From contig NZ_RKMB01000002.1 of the NCBI RefSeq assembly GCF_003797765.1, positions 372,001-436,000 on the forward strand: DNA of 64,000 bases, given 5' to 3'. The notes beneath the pieces were generated by a model. That model ran no database searches. It saw only the letters and a list, made by a program, of their open reading frames with translations, and had not been told where the DNA came from. Origin of the DNA: Ramlibacter sp. WS9. Lineage in GTDB: Bacteria > Pseudomonadota > Gammaproteobacteria > Burkholderiales > Burkholderiaceae_C. Shown here one piece after another: positions 55,610 through 64,000 of this stretch (the first letter of the stretch is position 1; every line of letters starts with the position of its first letter). The translations under genes and the position numbers were made by a program.

Positions 55610-56386
55610 ATGAAAGAACGCGCCGGTATCCAGTCCGTCGAGGTGGGTTTTGCCCTGCTGGACGTGTTGTCCAAGGCTGCAGGCCCGCTGATGCTGCGCG
55701 ACCTGGCCGCGGCCGCGGGCATGAGCGCGGCCAAGGCGCATCGCTATCTCGTCAGCTTCCAGCGGCTGGAGCTGGTGGCGCAGGACGCGGGCAGCACGCG
55801 TTACGACCTCGGGCCCGCCGCGCTCAAGCTCGGGCTCGCGTCGCTTTCGCGGCTGGACGCCGTCAAGCTGGCCCGCGAGCGCATCACCCCGCTGATGGAG
55901 CAGGTGGGCCACACGCTGGCGCTCGCTGTGTGGGGCAACCATGGCCCGACGATCGTGCATTGGGAAGAGTCTCCGCAAGCCGTCACGGTGAATCTGCGGC
56001 TGGGTGACGTCATGCCGCTGCTCTCGTCGGCCACCGGCCGCTGCTTCGCGGCCTGGCTGTCGAAGGACGCGATCACGCCGATGCTGAAGGAAGAGATCGC
56101 GCGTGCACAGAAGCAGGGCCGCTCCGATGTGCCGGGCACGCTGGCCGACGCAAGGGCGATGCTCGACGAAGTGCGCCAGCGCGGCGCGGCGCGCGTCGTC
56201 GACACGCTGCTGCCGGGCATCGTCGGCTTCTGCGCGCCGGTGTTCGACTCTGACGGCCACATCGCGCTGGGCATCGTCGCGCTCGGTCCCACAGGCACGT
56301 TCGATCCGGCCTGGGGCGGCGCTGTCGAGAGGCCCTTGCGCGCGGCGGCCGGCCAGCTGTCGAGCGATCTGGGCTACCGCGGATGA
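55610..56386 (+). CDS. IclR-family transcriptional regulator
   Basis: A 258-residue regulator. The N-terminal winged helix spans about residues 5-65 (SVEVGFALLDVLSKAAGPLMLRDLAAAAGMSAAKAHRYL). The C-terminal ligand-binding GAF-like domain spans about 80-250 (ERITPLMEQVGHTLALAVW, and LLSSATGRCFAAWL). It probably controls the divergent FAH-family gene in response to an aromatic intermediate. AGGAAG lies 9 nt before the ATG. Its stop codon overlaps the next gene's start (ATGA). Confidence 0.92.
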   Translation: MKERAGIQSVEVGFALLDVLSKAAGPLMLRDLAAAAGMSAAKAHRYLVSFQRLELVAQDAGSTRYDLGPAALKLGLASLSRLDAVKLARERITPLMEQVGHTLALAVWGNHGPTIVHWEESPQAVTVNLRLGDVMPLLSSATGRCFAAWLSKDAITPMLKEEIARAQKQGRSDVPGTLADARAMLDEVRQRGAARVVDTLLPGIVGFCAPVFDSDGHIALGIVALGPTGTFDPAWGGAVERPLRAAAGQLSSDLGYRG

Positions 56387-57384
56387 CTGCGATCCCGGCC
56401 AGGGCGCTGCTGCTTCTGACGGCCGCGGTCCTGGTGGCTCACGCGGTGCTGCTGCGGGCCTCGCCGGGCGCGGTTCAGGCCCCCGATCACGCGCCGGCGC
56501 GGCCTTTTGTCACGCGCACGGTGGCGCTCGCGGCGCCGCCTGCTGCCGTGGCGGCGCAGCCCACGGTGGCACCTCCCGCGCGCCCACCAACGCCGAAGCC
56601 CCAGACCGTTGCCGCGCGGCCGGTGAAGCGCGCACCAGCGGCAGAACTCATCGCTCCAGCGCCCACACCAGCAACGCAGTCTCCCGCCGAGATCGTTGCC
56701 GCAACTGCAACGCGGGAAACCGCGGCTGCGCCGACCATCGCCGCCATCGCCTTGCCGGGGTCGATGCGCCTCAACTACAAGGTCGAGGTGCGCAAGGGCA
56801 GCCTGTCCGTGCAGGCCAATGGGCAGTTGCACTGGCGGCATGATGCAGACAGCTACGAGGCGCGGCTGGAAGTGAGCGCGCCGCTGCTGCCGTCGCGCTC
56901 GCAGCACAGCGTGGGACGCGTCACGCCTGAGGGGCTCGCCCCGCTGCGCTTTTCCGACAAGGGCCGCTCCGAGGAAGCCGCGCATTTCGAGCGCGACAAG
57001 GGCAAGGTCACCTTCAGCAGCAACCGGCCCGATGCGCCACTGGTTGCAGGCGCGCAGGACCGGCTCAGCGTGCTGCTGCAGCTCGCCGCGATGATCGCGG
57101 GCAGCCCGGGCAAATTCCCGCCGGGCACGCACACCACCATCCAGACCGCCGGCACGCGCGACTCCGAGCCCTGGGTGTTCACCGTCGAGGGTGACGAACA
57201 TTTGCAGCTGCCCGGCGGCAAAGTGGCCACGCTCAAGCTCATCCGCAACCCGCGCAAGGAATACGACACCAAAGTCGAGCTGTGGCTCGCACCCACCATG
57301 GACTACGCCCCGGTGCGCCTGCGTCTGACACAGCCGAACGGCGATTCGGTTGATCAGCAGTGGGCGTCCACCGACAGGGGGTAG
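56383..57384 (+). CDS. DUF3108 domain-containing protein
   Basis: A 333-residue protein with an N-terminal signal anchor (about residues 6-24), a Pro/Ala-rich linker (about 30-120) and a C-terminal DUF3108 domain (about 125-330; LNYKVEVRKGSLSVQANGQLHWRHD, and PGGKVATLKLIRNPRKEYDTKVELWLAP). The domain resembles lipid-binding beta-sandwich proteins. Together this suggests a periplasmic, membrane-tethered protein; function unknown. Its start overlaps iclR by 4 nt, but a functional link is doubtful. Confidence 0.8.
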   Translation: MTAIPARALLLLTAAVLVAHAVLLRASPGAVQAPDHAPARPFVTRTVALAAPPAAVAAQPTVAPPARPPTPKPQTVAARPVKRAPAAELIAPAPTPATQSPAEIVAATATRETAAAPTIAAIALPGSMRLNYKVEVRKGSLSVQANGQLHWRHDADSYEARLEVSAPLLPSRSQHSVGRVTPEGLAPLRFSDKGRSEEAAHFERDKGKVTFSSNRPDAPLVAGAQDRLSVLLQLAAMIAGSPGKFPPGTHTTIQTAGTRDSEPWVFTVEGDEHLQLPGGKVATLKLIRNPRKEYDTKVELWLAPTMDYAPVRLRLTQPNGDSVDQQWASTDRG

Positions 57385-57493
57385 ACGATCAGGTACCTAC
57401 GCTTGATTTCTGTGGGAGTTTTTCACGTTTGCCCGGTCCACCTTGAAACCGGCCCAAACGTTGCTAGATAACCAGGCAGAAGGAATAAGTACC

Positions 57494-57766
57494 ATGCAAA
57501 TGCTCTATGACTCCGACTCGTTCGTTGTCGTGCACATGCAGGCCAATGAACCCATCGAGGGCGAACCGGCCCCCCGCATCGCGCGCCATGGCTTCGAGAT
57601 CGTCGACAAGCGCTCCAATAAGGAGGTCTACCTGGACGGTTCCTGGGCCGAGGCGTTCCAGCGGCAGATCAACGCTTGGCAGCTGAAAACGCCCACACAG
57701 GAAGAAGTGGAAGAAACGCTGGACGGTTACGCCGAATTGGCGCAGAACCCACTCGTGATGCACTGA
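57494..57766 (+). CDS. DUF3567 family protein
   Basis: A 90-residue protein starting MQMLYDSDSFVVVHM. The sequence IARHGFEIVDKRSNKEVYLDGSWAEAFQRQI is the DUF3567 core, a small family of beta-proteobacteria with unknown function. AAGGA precedes the ATG at 57494; the frame is open 17 codons earlier from a TTG without a good ribosome binding site. It is probably monocistronic; the 109-bp gap before it contains nothing else recognisable. Confidence 0.85.
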   Translation: MQMLYDSDSFVVVHMQANEPIEGEPAPRIARHGFEIVDKRSNKEVYLDGSWAEAFQRQINAWQLKTPTQEEVEETLDGYAELAQNPLVMH

Positions 57767-57800
57767 AAAAGTATTCTCTGCGCGCTGCAAGCCCTGCCTT

Positions 57801-58856
57801 TCAGCGCCGGATGCCCCATCGATATATCGGTTCCACCAGTACCAGCACCGCCACCAGGCGGCACACCTGGAAAGCAGTGACCACCGGCACCCCCAGCTGA
57901 AGCACCTTGGCCGTGATGGCCATCTCGGCGATGCCGCCCGGCGACGTGCCGAGCACCATCGTCGCCCAGTGCAGCCCCGTGGCCCAGGCCAGCAGCTGTG
58001 CCACGGCCGCGCACAGCGCGATCATCGCCAGCGTGCCCACCGCAACCGAGGCCAGCCAGCGCGGCGCGGTGTGGACGAAGTCGGCGGAAAAACGCACGCC
58101 CAGGCTGACACCGATCAGCAACTGCGCGGCGTTGGTCATCCACTGCGGCAGGCCGGACATTTCCACCCCCGCCATGGTGAAACCCATCGCCACCAGCAGG
58201 GCGCCGATGAACCACGGGTTGGCTCGGCCGGTGCGCTGCATCAGCCACGCGCCCGCGACAGCCGCCGTGCCGAGCACGGCCAGCCCGCCCCAATGCACTT
58301 CACGCAGCCCGGGAAGCGTCGGGTCCAGCCCGTGCAGCCCCGCGAACGTGAAGGTAAATGGCACGACGAGCGTCACGATGAGCAGCCGCAAGCTGTGCGC
58401 GGCCGCCACGAGGTCCGTCCGCCCGCCTTCGCGCTCGGCCAGCAAGGTCATCTCGGAGGCGCCGCCGATCGCGCCCGAAAAGTAGGTGGTGGCGCGCTGC
58501 TCGTCGGCCGTGCCGCCGATGCGCGCCGCGTGTCCGCGATGCAACCACCGGCCGAAGGCCCAGCCCAGTCCCAGCGCCCACACGATGGCCAGCGCGATGG
58601 CCCACCACAGGCTCGCGACCAGGGCCGTCACCTGGGGCGTGAAGTACAGGCCCAGCGCGACGCCGATGATGGCCTGGCCGGCGTTGCGCAGCGGGCCGAA
58701 GCTGCGCGTGGGCTGGCCCAGCACCGAGGCCACGGCCGTCGCCACCAAGGGACCGATCATCCAGGGCAGAGGTGTGCGCAGCCACTGGCACAGCAGCGCG
58801 GCCGCCAGAGCCAGCAGCAGAGTGAGGGCCACACGGGCGGGAAAGGTGGAGAACAT
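57801..58856 (-). CDS. AbrB-family membrane protein (ammonia monooxygenase-like)
   Basis: A 351-residue inner-membrane protein of about 10 helices, made of two AbrB-duplication repeats. Recurrent motifs are PLPWMIGPLVATAVASVLG and the GASEMTLLAE block in repeat one, answered by NPWFIGALLVAMGFTM and LGTSPGGIAEMAITAK in repeat two. The family is annotated both as a putative ammonia monooxygenase and as AbrB regulator-like. It is really a transporter-like membrane protein of unknown substrate, possibly related to the tripartite tricarboxylate family. The ATG at 58856 is chosen; the longer frame is shadow. It diverges from chaN with 29 bp between starts. Confidence 0.85.
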   Translation of the reverse strand: MFSTFPARVALTLLLALAAALLCQWLRTPLPWMIGPLVATAVASVLGQPTRSFGPLRNAGQAIIGVALGLYFTPQVTALVASLWWAIALAIVWALGLGWAFGRWLHRGHAARIGGTADEQRATTYFSGAIGGASEMTLLAEREGGRTDLVAAAHSLRLLIVTLVVPFTFTFAGLHGLDPTLPGLREVHWGGLAVLGTAAVAGAWLMQRTGRANPWFIGALLVAMGFTMAGVEMSGLPQWMTNAAQLLIGVSLGVRFSADFVHTAPRWLASVAVGTLAMIALCAAVAQLLAWATGLHWATMVLGTSPGGIAEMAITAKVLQLGVPVVTAFQVCRLVAVLVLVEPIYRWGIRR

Positions 58857-58873
58857 GCGCGGGCGAGTGGCTT

Positions 58874-58879
58874 TAGTAT
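58874..58879 (+). promoter_or_regulatory. -10-like box of chaN
   Basis: TAGTAT, 6 nt before the chaN ATG, without a Shine-Dalgarno sequence; one of the clearest leaderless-type arrangements in the window. Confidence 0.4.
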
Positions 58880-58885
58880 CGTTGC

Positions 58886-59656
58886 ATGGGCTGTCGAATT
58901 CACGCCATCGTGCTGCTGTTGCTGGTCGGATGCGCATCGCCCTATCCGTTTCCAATGCCCGCGATGCCGGCCATCGAGGCCCGCGTGGCCGCGTTGCTGC
59001 CGGCAGACGCGATCTTGCTGGGCGAACAGCACGATGCGCCCACGCACCAGGGCATGCATCGCCGGGTGATCGAAGTGCTGGGCGCGCGCGGCGCGCTGGC
59101 TGGCGTGGCGATCGAGATGGCCGAACAGGGCCGCTCGACCGCCGGCCTGCCCCGCGAAGCCGCCGAAGCGGACGTGCGAATCGCGCTGCAGTGGAGTGAC
59201 ACCGGGTGGCCGTGGCAAGCCTACGCGCCCGCGGTGATGGCCGCGGTGCGCGCCGGCGTGCCCGTCATCGGGGCAAACCTGCCGCGATCACAAATGCGCA
59301 ACGCAATGGTGGACGCCGCGCTCGATGCTTCAGTGCCCAACGACGTGCTGCAGGCCCAGCGTTCTGCCGTCCGCGAGGGCCACTGCGGGTTGTTGCCCGA
59401 CACACAGATCGGCCCGATGACGCGCGTGCAGATCGCGCGCGACCGCGCCATGGCCCAGGCCATCGCGCAGGCCGCCGTGCCGGGCAAGACCGTCGTGCTG
59501 CTGGCGGGTGCGGGCCACGTCGACGCAACGCTCGGCGTGCCGCGCCATTTGCCGCCCGCGCTGCGCGTGCGCGCCGAGCTGCTGCCGGCCGAGCCGCCGA
59601 AGAAGGACTACTGCGCTGAATTGCGCGAGCAGCTCAAGGGCAAGCCCACTCCCTGA
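58886..59656 (+). CDS. ChaN-family lipoprotein
   Basis: A 256-residue lipoprotein (lipobox LLVGC, C16). The DUF399/ChaN domain covers most of it: ILLGEQHDAPTHQGMHRRVIEVL, then VAIEMAEQGRSTAG and a C-terminal VLLAGAGHVDATLGVPRHL. Campylobacter ChaN binds heme and is iron-regulated; the histidines in EQHDAPTH and GHVD are candidate ligands. It diverges from the AbrB-type gene. Confidence 0.85.
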   Translation: MGCRIHAIVLLLLVGCASPYPFPMPAMPAIEARVAALLPADAILLGEQHDAPTHQGMHRRVIEVLGARGALAGVAIEMAEQGRSTAGLPREAAEADVRIALQWSDTGWPWQAYAPAVMAAVRAGVPVIGANLPRSQMRNAMVDAALDASVPNDVLQAQRSAVREGHCGLLPDTQIGPMTRVQIARDRAMAQAIAQAAVPGKTVVLLAGAGHVDATLGVPRHLPPALRVRAELLPAEPPKKDYCAELREQLKGKPTP

Positions 59657-59680
59657 GCACGGGCCCTCCGGGTGGGCAGC

Positions 59681-61015
59681 TCAGGCGTGCTTGCGGACCG
59701 AGTCCGCCAGCGTGTTGACCAGCTGGTCGATGTGCGACTTCTCCACGATGAACGGCGGTGCGATCACCAACACGTCGCCGGCCGGGCGAACGAGCGCCCC
59801 GTTGTGGAAGCAGTCGACGAAGATGTCGTAGGCGCGCTTGCCCGGCAGGCCGGCCATCGGCGCCAGTTCCACCGCGGCGGCGAGGCCGAGGCTGCGGATG
59901 CCCACCACGTTCGGCAGGCCCTTGAACGTACTGTGGAAGGCATCGCCCAGCAGCTTGCCCATTTCGCCGGCGCGCTGGAACAGGCTCTCTTCCTTGTACA
60001 GGTTCAGCGTGGCGATGGCCGCGGCGCAGGCGACCGGGTGGCCCGAATAGGTGTAGCCGTGGAAGAACTCGATCACATGCTCCGGTGCTTCGGTCTTCAT
60101 CATCGCGTCGTACAGCTTGTCGCGGCAGACGACGCCTCCCAGCGGGATCACGCCGTTGGTCACGGCCTTGGCGAAGTTCAGCATGTCGGGCACGACGCCG
60201 TAGTAGTCCGCGGCGAAGTTGGTGCCCATGCGTCCGAAGCCGGTGATGACCTCGTCGAAGATCAGGAGGATGCCGTGCTTGTCGCAGATCTCGCGCAGCC
60301 GCTTGAGGTAGCCCTGGGGCGGCAGGTACCAGCCCGCGCTGCCGGCGACCGGCTCGACGATGATCGCGGCCACGTTGCTCGGGTCGTGCAGCGGAAGGAT
60401 GCGGTTTTCCAGCTCCAGCAGGATGTCTTCCTGCCAGACCGGCTCCTGGTTGTGGACGTACGCGTTGTTCACCGGGTCGTGGATGAAGCGCATGTGGTCG
60501 ACGCGCGGCAAGAAGGCGCTGCCGTACACCTTGCGGTTGGCCGGGATGCCCCCCACGCTCATGCCGCCGAAGCCCACGCCGTGGTAGCCCTTCTCGCGGC
60601 CGATGAAGACGTTGCGATGCCCTTCGCCGCGAGCACGGTGATACGCCAGCGCGACCTTCAATGACGTGTCCGCCGCCTCAGAACCGGAATTGCAGAACAG
60701 CACCTTGTTCAAATCGCCGGGCGCCATCGCGGCGATCATCTCGGCGGCCTTGAAGGCCTGGTCGTTCGACGCCTGGAACGCGGTGGCGTAGTCCAGCGTG
60801 TCGAGCTGCTTCTTGATGGCTTCGTTGATCGGCTTGCGGTTGTGGCCCGCGCCCACGCACCACAGGCTGGAGATGCCGTCGACCACCTTCTTGCCGTCGT
60901 GCGTGGTGAACGTCATTCCGTCGGCCCCGACGAAGACGCGCGGGTCCTTTCGGAATCCGCGATTGGGGGTGAAGGGCAACCAGTGGTTGTCCATGGAGAA
61001 GTCGTTGTAGGCCAT
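59681..61015 (-). CDS. class III omega-aminotransferase (beta-alanine/omega-amino acid:pyruvate)
   Basis: A PLP enzyme of 444 residues. The Schiff-base lysine is K283 (MLNFAKAVTNG), the cofactor-contact aspartate is D254 (LLIFDEVITGFGRMG), and GSEAADTSLKVALAYHR binds the phosphate. It begins MAYNDFSMDNHWLPFTPNR, the pattern of beta-alanine:pyruvate transaminases, which also accept other omega-amines. AAGGAAA precedes the ATG. It follows the SGNH-protein gene by 73 bp on the same strand. The substrate is inferred from family only. Confidence 0.9.
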   Translation of the reverse strand: MAYNDFSMDNHWLPFTPNRGFRKDPRVFVGADGMTFTTHDGKKVVDGISSLWCVGAGHNRKPINEAIKKQLDTLDYATAFQASNDQAFKAAEMIAAMAPGDLNKVLFCNSGSEAADTSLKVALAYHRARGEGHRNVFIGREKGYHGVGFGGMSVGGIPANRKVYGSAFLPRVDHMRFIHDPVNNAYVHNQEPVWQEDILLELENRILPLHDPSNVAAIIVEPVAGSAGWYLPPQGYLKRLREICDKHGILLIFDEVITGFGRMGTNFAADYYGVVPDMLNFAKAVTNGVIPLGGVVCRDKLYDAMMKTEAPEHVIEFFHGYTYSGHPVACAAAIATLNLYKEESLFQRAGEMGKLLGDAFHSTFKGLPNVVGIRSLGLAAAVELAPMAGLPGKRAYDIFVDCFHNGALVRPAGDVLVIAPPFIVEKSHIDQLVNTLADSVRKHA

Positions 61016-61088
61016 GGTCTTTCCTTTCGTCTCAGGGGTGGGGCCGCATCGGCCGCCCGCATGAAGTCATTGTGGCATCGGCCACCCG

Positions 61089-62057
61089 TTATCGGCTCGT
61101 TGGGCCTTTTGCCGACAGCGCCCGGGCCAGCGCGGGCACCAGGCGGGCGGCGCCATCGCCGCTCAAGTGACTCGGGTCCTGGTAGTAAGAGGCTGCGGGG
61201 GTGCCGATCAGGCAAACCTCGGCGTCGCAGAACAGGTCGTCGAAGTTCATGATCCTGACCGCATCGCCGCCAACGGCGCGGGCGAAAACCGAACCGGCGA
61301 ATGCTTGCAGCTGAGCATGGCGCGCACGCGGGACCGATAGCGCCCGCAGGCGCGCGGCGGCGCCATCCTGTTCGAGCATGGCGCGCGTGTACGCCTGTTC
61401 GGGGGCGAGCATCTGCTGCGGCACCTGCGGGACGATGTGCAGGCGAACGCCCAGCGCTCGATAAGCCTTCACGGTGTCGAGGACGCCCTGCTCGAAGGCC
61501 CTGCGGCTGTTGCGTACCGACACCTCCTCGCCCGGCGCGAGGCCGATGGCGTTCAGGTAGCTCGTGCCTTGCCACATGTCCGTGTAGTAGCTCCACTTCG
61601 CCACCAGGAACACATCCTTGATGCCGGAGCGGCCGACGTGGTCGAGCATCCGGAGGTTCAATGCCGCGCAGTTGCGAACGGCCTGGTCCGGGCGCGTCAG
61701 CGGATAGACGCCCAGGAGCGGAACGCAGCCGCTGTAGCCCGTGAACACGCCGCTGCGGCCCGCCTGCCGGGCCGCAGCGTCGAAGGCGCCCAGAAGCTGG
61801 AGGGCGTGGCTGTCGCCGAAGAGAACGAACGAGGGCGCCGTGCGCGAACTCGGGTTGATGCGGCAAAGCCACGCTTCGGGCTTGTCGTGCGCATGCGCGA
61901 TGTCGAAGCACTCGGCCGACCGCTCCGGCGGCTCGAAAGCCTTGGCGATGGCCGGCGACAGGCTTGGCCCCGCGTGGGCGGGCGCACCGCACACGGCCAG
62001 CGCAACGGCCAGGAGCCCGGCGCGTGCCGTGCGCGGGAATCGTAGGGGAAGCTTCAT
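61089..62057 (-). CDS. periplasmic stand-alone SGNH-domain protein
   Basis: A 322-residue exported protein (signal to about PAHA). It has the SGNH block I FVLFGDSHALQLLGAF and the terminal block YYQDPSHLSGDGAARLV with the Asp-x-x-His pair. It resembles the SGNH domain usually fused to OafA-type acyltransferases, here without the membrane part. Four cysteines flank the domain and could form disulfides. It may acylate or deacylate a surface polysaccharide. The start at 62057 opens the signal peptide; the upstream open frame is antisense to purU. It diverges from purU. Confidence 0.8.
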   Translation of the reverse strand: MKLPLRFPRTARAGLLAVALAVCGAPAHAGPSLSPAIAKAFEPPERSAECFDIAHAHDKPEAWLCRINPSSRTAPSFVLFGDSHALQLLGAFDAAARQAGRSGVFTGYSGCVPLLGVYPLTRPDQAVRNCAALNLRMLDHVGRSGIKDVFLVAKWSYYTDMWQGTSYLNAIGLAPGEEVSVRNSRRAFEQGVLDTVKAYRALGVRLHIVPQVPQQMLAPEQAYTRAMLEQDGAAARLRALSVPRARHAQLQAFAGSVFARAVGGDAVRIMNFDDLFCDAEVCLIGTPAASYYQDPSHLSGDGAARLVPALARALSAKGPTSR

Positions 62058-62114
62058 GGGGATGATCGGCGATTGTAATTTTCCCCCTGCTGGCTCCTGC
62101 GACAATCCATCCCC

Positions 62115-62963
62115 ATGAATCGCGCCTACATCCTGACCCTTTCCTGCCCCGACCGGCAGGGCATCGTCCACGCCGTTTCGGGCTTCCTGCTGGAGCGCGG
62201 CGGCAACATCGAAGAGGCCGCGCAGTACAACGACCACGACACCGGTCTGTTCTTCATGCGCGTGCAGTTCGCGTGCGACCAGCTGACGTTCGAGGACCTG
62301 AAAGCGCAGCTGAAGTTCTTCGCCGAACCGCTCAAGATGACGTGGAAGCTGCACGCGACCACGCAGCCGATGCGCACCGTGATCATGGTCAGCAAGGAAG
62401 GCCATTGCCTGAACGACCTGCTGTTTCGCTGGAAGAGCGGGCTGCTGCGGCTGGACGTGGCGGCGATCGTCTCCAACCACCGCGAGTTCTACCAACTGGC
62501 GGCCAGCTACAACGTCCCTTTCCACCACATCCCGGTCACGGCCGCCACCAAGGCGCAAGCCGAGGCGCGGCAGTTCGAGATCATCGAGGCCGAAGGCGCC
62601 GAGCTGGTGGTGCTGGCCCGCTACATGCAGATCCTGTCGGACGACCTGTGCCGAAAGCTCGCCGGCCGCGCGATCAACATCCACCACTCCTTCCTGCCCA
62701 GCTTCAAGGGCGCCAAGCCCTATTACCAGGCGCACGACCGCGGCGTGAAGCTGATCGGCGCCACCGCGCACTACGTGACGGCCGACCTCGACGAAGGCCC
62801 GATCATCGAGCAGGACGTGGCCCGCGTGGACCACAGCCTGACGGTGGAAGACCTCACGGCCCAGGGCCGCGACACCGAAAGCCAGGTGTTGGCGCGCGCG
62901 GTGAAGTGGCACAGCGAGCACCGCGTGCTGATCAACGGGCACAAAACAGTCATCTTCAAGTAG
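62115..62963 (+). CDS. purU: formyltetrahydrofolate deformylase
   Basis: Hydrolyses 10-formyltetrahydrofolate to tetrahydrofolate and formate, 282 residues. An N-terminal ACT domain (about 1-80; LTLSCPDRQGIVHAVSGFLLERGGNIEEA) senses glycine/methionine balance in E. coli. The C-terminal formyltransferase-like domain (about 86-282) carries NIHHSFLPSFKGAKPY and the catalytic aspartate in HYVTADLDEGPII. A -10-like GACAAT lies 8 nt before the ATG without a Shine-Dalgarno sequence. The next gene, a LysR regulator, follows after 8 bp. Confidence 0.95.
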   Translation: MNRAYILTLSCPDRQGIVHAVSGFLLERGGNIEEAAQYNDHDTGLFFMRVQFACDQLTFEDLKAQLKFFAEPLKMTWKLHATTQPMRTVIMVSKEGHCLNDLLFRWKSGLLRLDVAAIVSNHREFYQLAASYNVPFHHIPVTAATKAQAEARQFEIIEAEGAELVVLARYMQILSDDLCRKLAGRAINIHHSFLPSFKGAKPYYQAHDRGVKLIGATAHYVTADLDEGPIIEQDVARVDHSLTVEDLTAQGRDTESQVLARAVKWHSEHRVLINGHKTVIFK

Positions 62964-62971
62964 CGGCCCGC

Positions 62972-63841
62972 ATGACAGCACGCATCCCGCCGATCCAATG
63001 CCTGCTGACGTTCGAGGCGCTGGCGCGGCTGCGGTCTGTCACATTGGCGGCCGAGGAACTGTGCGTGACCCCCAGCGCGGTCAGCCACCGCGTCAAGCAG
63101 CTGGAACAGATCATCGGCACCAAGCTGTTCGGACGCGCGGATTTTTCGCTGACGACCGACGGCAGCGAGTACCTCGCCCATGTGCGCGAAGGGCTTGCCA
63201 GCCTGGAGCGCTTCCCGGGCAAGGACGGTGCGCAGGGCAAACGCAAGTTGCGCGTCGCGGTCACGCCGACCTTTTCCCGTTCGATCCTGATGCCCCGGCT
63301 ACGCGGCTTCATCGAGGCGTACCCGGAGATCGACCTCACGCTGCAGGTGTCGATCCCGCTATTGGACGTGGTGGCCGAAGACGCCGACCTGATGATCCGC
63401 TACGGCACCGGCCGCTACGCCGATGTCGAGCATGTGTGCCTGATGACGGACGAAGTGACGCCGCTTGCGGCCCCGAGCTACATCCGCGCCAACGGCCCGT
63501 TCGACACCATCGAGGACCTGCTGGCGGCCAAGCTGATCAAGAGCCCTCTGGAGCCCTGGCGCACCTGGTTCCTCGCCCATGGCGTCGATACGGGTGAGCC
63601 GGGCGAAGGCTCGTCGTTCAACGACATCGGCCTGATGTGCGACGCGGCGGCGCAGGGGCTGGGCATCGCGCTGGTGCGGCTGAAACTCGGCCAGCCCTGG
63701 CTGGACAATGGCACGCTGGAACGCATTTCCGAGCGCAATGTCCCGAGCCCGCATGCGCATTACCTGTGCTGGCGTACCGGGACCATGGACCGTTGGGAAT
63801 GCGCCGCGTTTGCGGAGTGGCTCAGGAAGAGCCTGGCCTGA
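62972..63841 (+). CDS. LysR-family transcriptional regulator (GcvA-like)
   Basis: A 289-residue regulator. The N-terminal helix-turn-helix spans about residues 5-65 (LLTFEALARLRSVTLAAEELCVTPSAVSHRVKQLE), with the GcvA/AmpR-type wording. The C-terminal effector domain contains SIPLLDVVAEDADLMIRYGTG. It follows purU by 8 bp, which suggests coexpression. Because purU and GcvA both belong to one-carbon/glycine metabolism, a role there is possible. The open frame upstream runs through purU and is shadow. Confidence 0.88.
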   Translation: MTARIPPIQCLLTFEALARLRSVTLAAEELCVTPSAVSHRVKQLEQIIGTKLFGRADFSLTTDGSEYLAHVREGLASLERFPGKDGAQGKRKLRVAVTPTFSRSILMPRLRGFIEAYPEIDLTLQVSIPLLDVVAEDADLMIRYGTGRYADVEHVCLMTDEVTPLAAPSYIRANGPFDTIEDLLAAKLIKSPLEPWRTWFLAHGVDTGEPGEGSSFNDIGLMCDAAAQGLGIALVRLKLGQPWLDNGTLERISERNVPSPHAHYLCWRTGTMDRWECAAFAEWLRKSLA

Positions 63842-63926
63842 GTTCCTCCGACTGGGGGATGTGGGGTCGGCCCTAAAATGTTACAAGGCGTGCGTAGCCC
63901 TCGCCGGCTGCTTGTAGGAGTGGATT

Positions 63927-64000
63927 TTGGTTTCCTGGCGGATCAAGCCTGACATCGTTGTGCTGCTGGCGCTCGCGCTTGCGCTCGTGCTGTGGACGGC
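63927..64000 (+). CDS. start of an unidentified membrane protein
   Basis: Only the first 24 codons lie in the window: a TTG start preceded at 6 nt by AGGAG (63916-63920), then VSWRIKPDIVVLLALALALVLWT. The hydrophobic stretch begins after a short basic segment, so an N-in membrane helix is likely. A transporter is plausible, but the family cannot be told from this length. Confidence 0.5.
   Translation, partial: MVSWRIKPDIVVLLALALALVLWT

Overview
This 64 kb window is a chromosomal segment of a GC-rich betaproteobacterium. The protein sequences and gene neighbourhoods (recG-oxyR, a PhaM-like granule protein, DUF3567, otsB/GH15/otsA, DUF2145) look most like Comamonadaceae such as Ramlibacter or Variovorax; that placement is inferred from recognition, not from a search. 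Nearly all of it is ordinary core genome with tight operons. There is no CRISPR array, no recognisable IS element and no prophage.

Layout. 1-330: 3' end of tRNA-Arg(CCG), a terminator and the initiator tRNA-fMet. 359-9293 (minus): one long ribosomal operon, rplN to rpsM then rpsK-rpsD-rpoA-rplQ, including secY, infA and a 37-codon rpmJ. It has its own strong promoter at 9448-9476 and a stable leader hairpin. 9482-19099: glpD, proC, then recG-oxyR-DyP peroxidase-ubiA on the minus strand, and queA-tgt on the plus strand.

19124-38487 is the most unusual part. A minus operon (YiaAB-like protein, small exported protein, DUF2145) diverges from a plus operon: a substrate-binding-like protein, a lipoprotein fusing a similar domain to a VWA domain, an XpaC-like membrane protein, a YqiJ/NfeD-like protein, a YqiK-type flotillin, a 1734-residue DUF3686-type AAA ATPase and an HKD phospholipase-D-like protein. 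These converge on telA. Next come an LplT-like transporter fused to a PlsC acyltransferase, a CREST-family (ceramidase-like) membrane hydrolase and a divergent XRE regulator. The same palindrome, GGTATCG-N5-CGATAC, occurs in both divergent control regions (20982-21000 and 37728-37748). I propose an envelope-stress and lipid-remodelling regulon controlled by the XRE protein. This is the best candidate here for an undescribed system.

38515-45294: DUF535, FIST and PhaM-like genes, then a copper-handling operon (DUF2946, TonB-dependent receptor, YcnI-PCuAC fusion). 45339-51762: enoyl-CoA hydratase, the trehalose/maltodextrin operon otsB-GH15-otsA, an adenosine-deaminase family gene and DUF1810. 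51845-54451: remains of a defence locus, a truncated type I restriction hsdR and an AlbA_2/Schlafen-type gene flanking an AT-rich scar. 54492-64000: an FAH-family hydrolase with a divergent IclR regulator, DUF3108, DUF3567, an AbrB-type membrane protein, a ChaN lipoprotein, an omega-aminotransferase, a periplasmic SGNH protein, purU, a LysR regulator and the first codons of a membrane protein.

A recurring feature is a -10-like hexamer 6-8 nt upstream of a start codon that lacks a Shine-Dalgarno sequence (glpD, proC, DyP, recG, chaN, purU, add). This suggests that leaderless mRNAs are common here.
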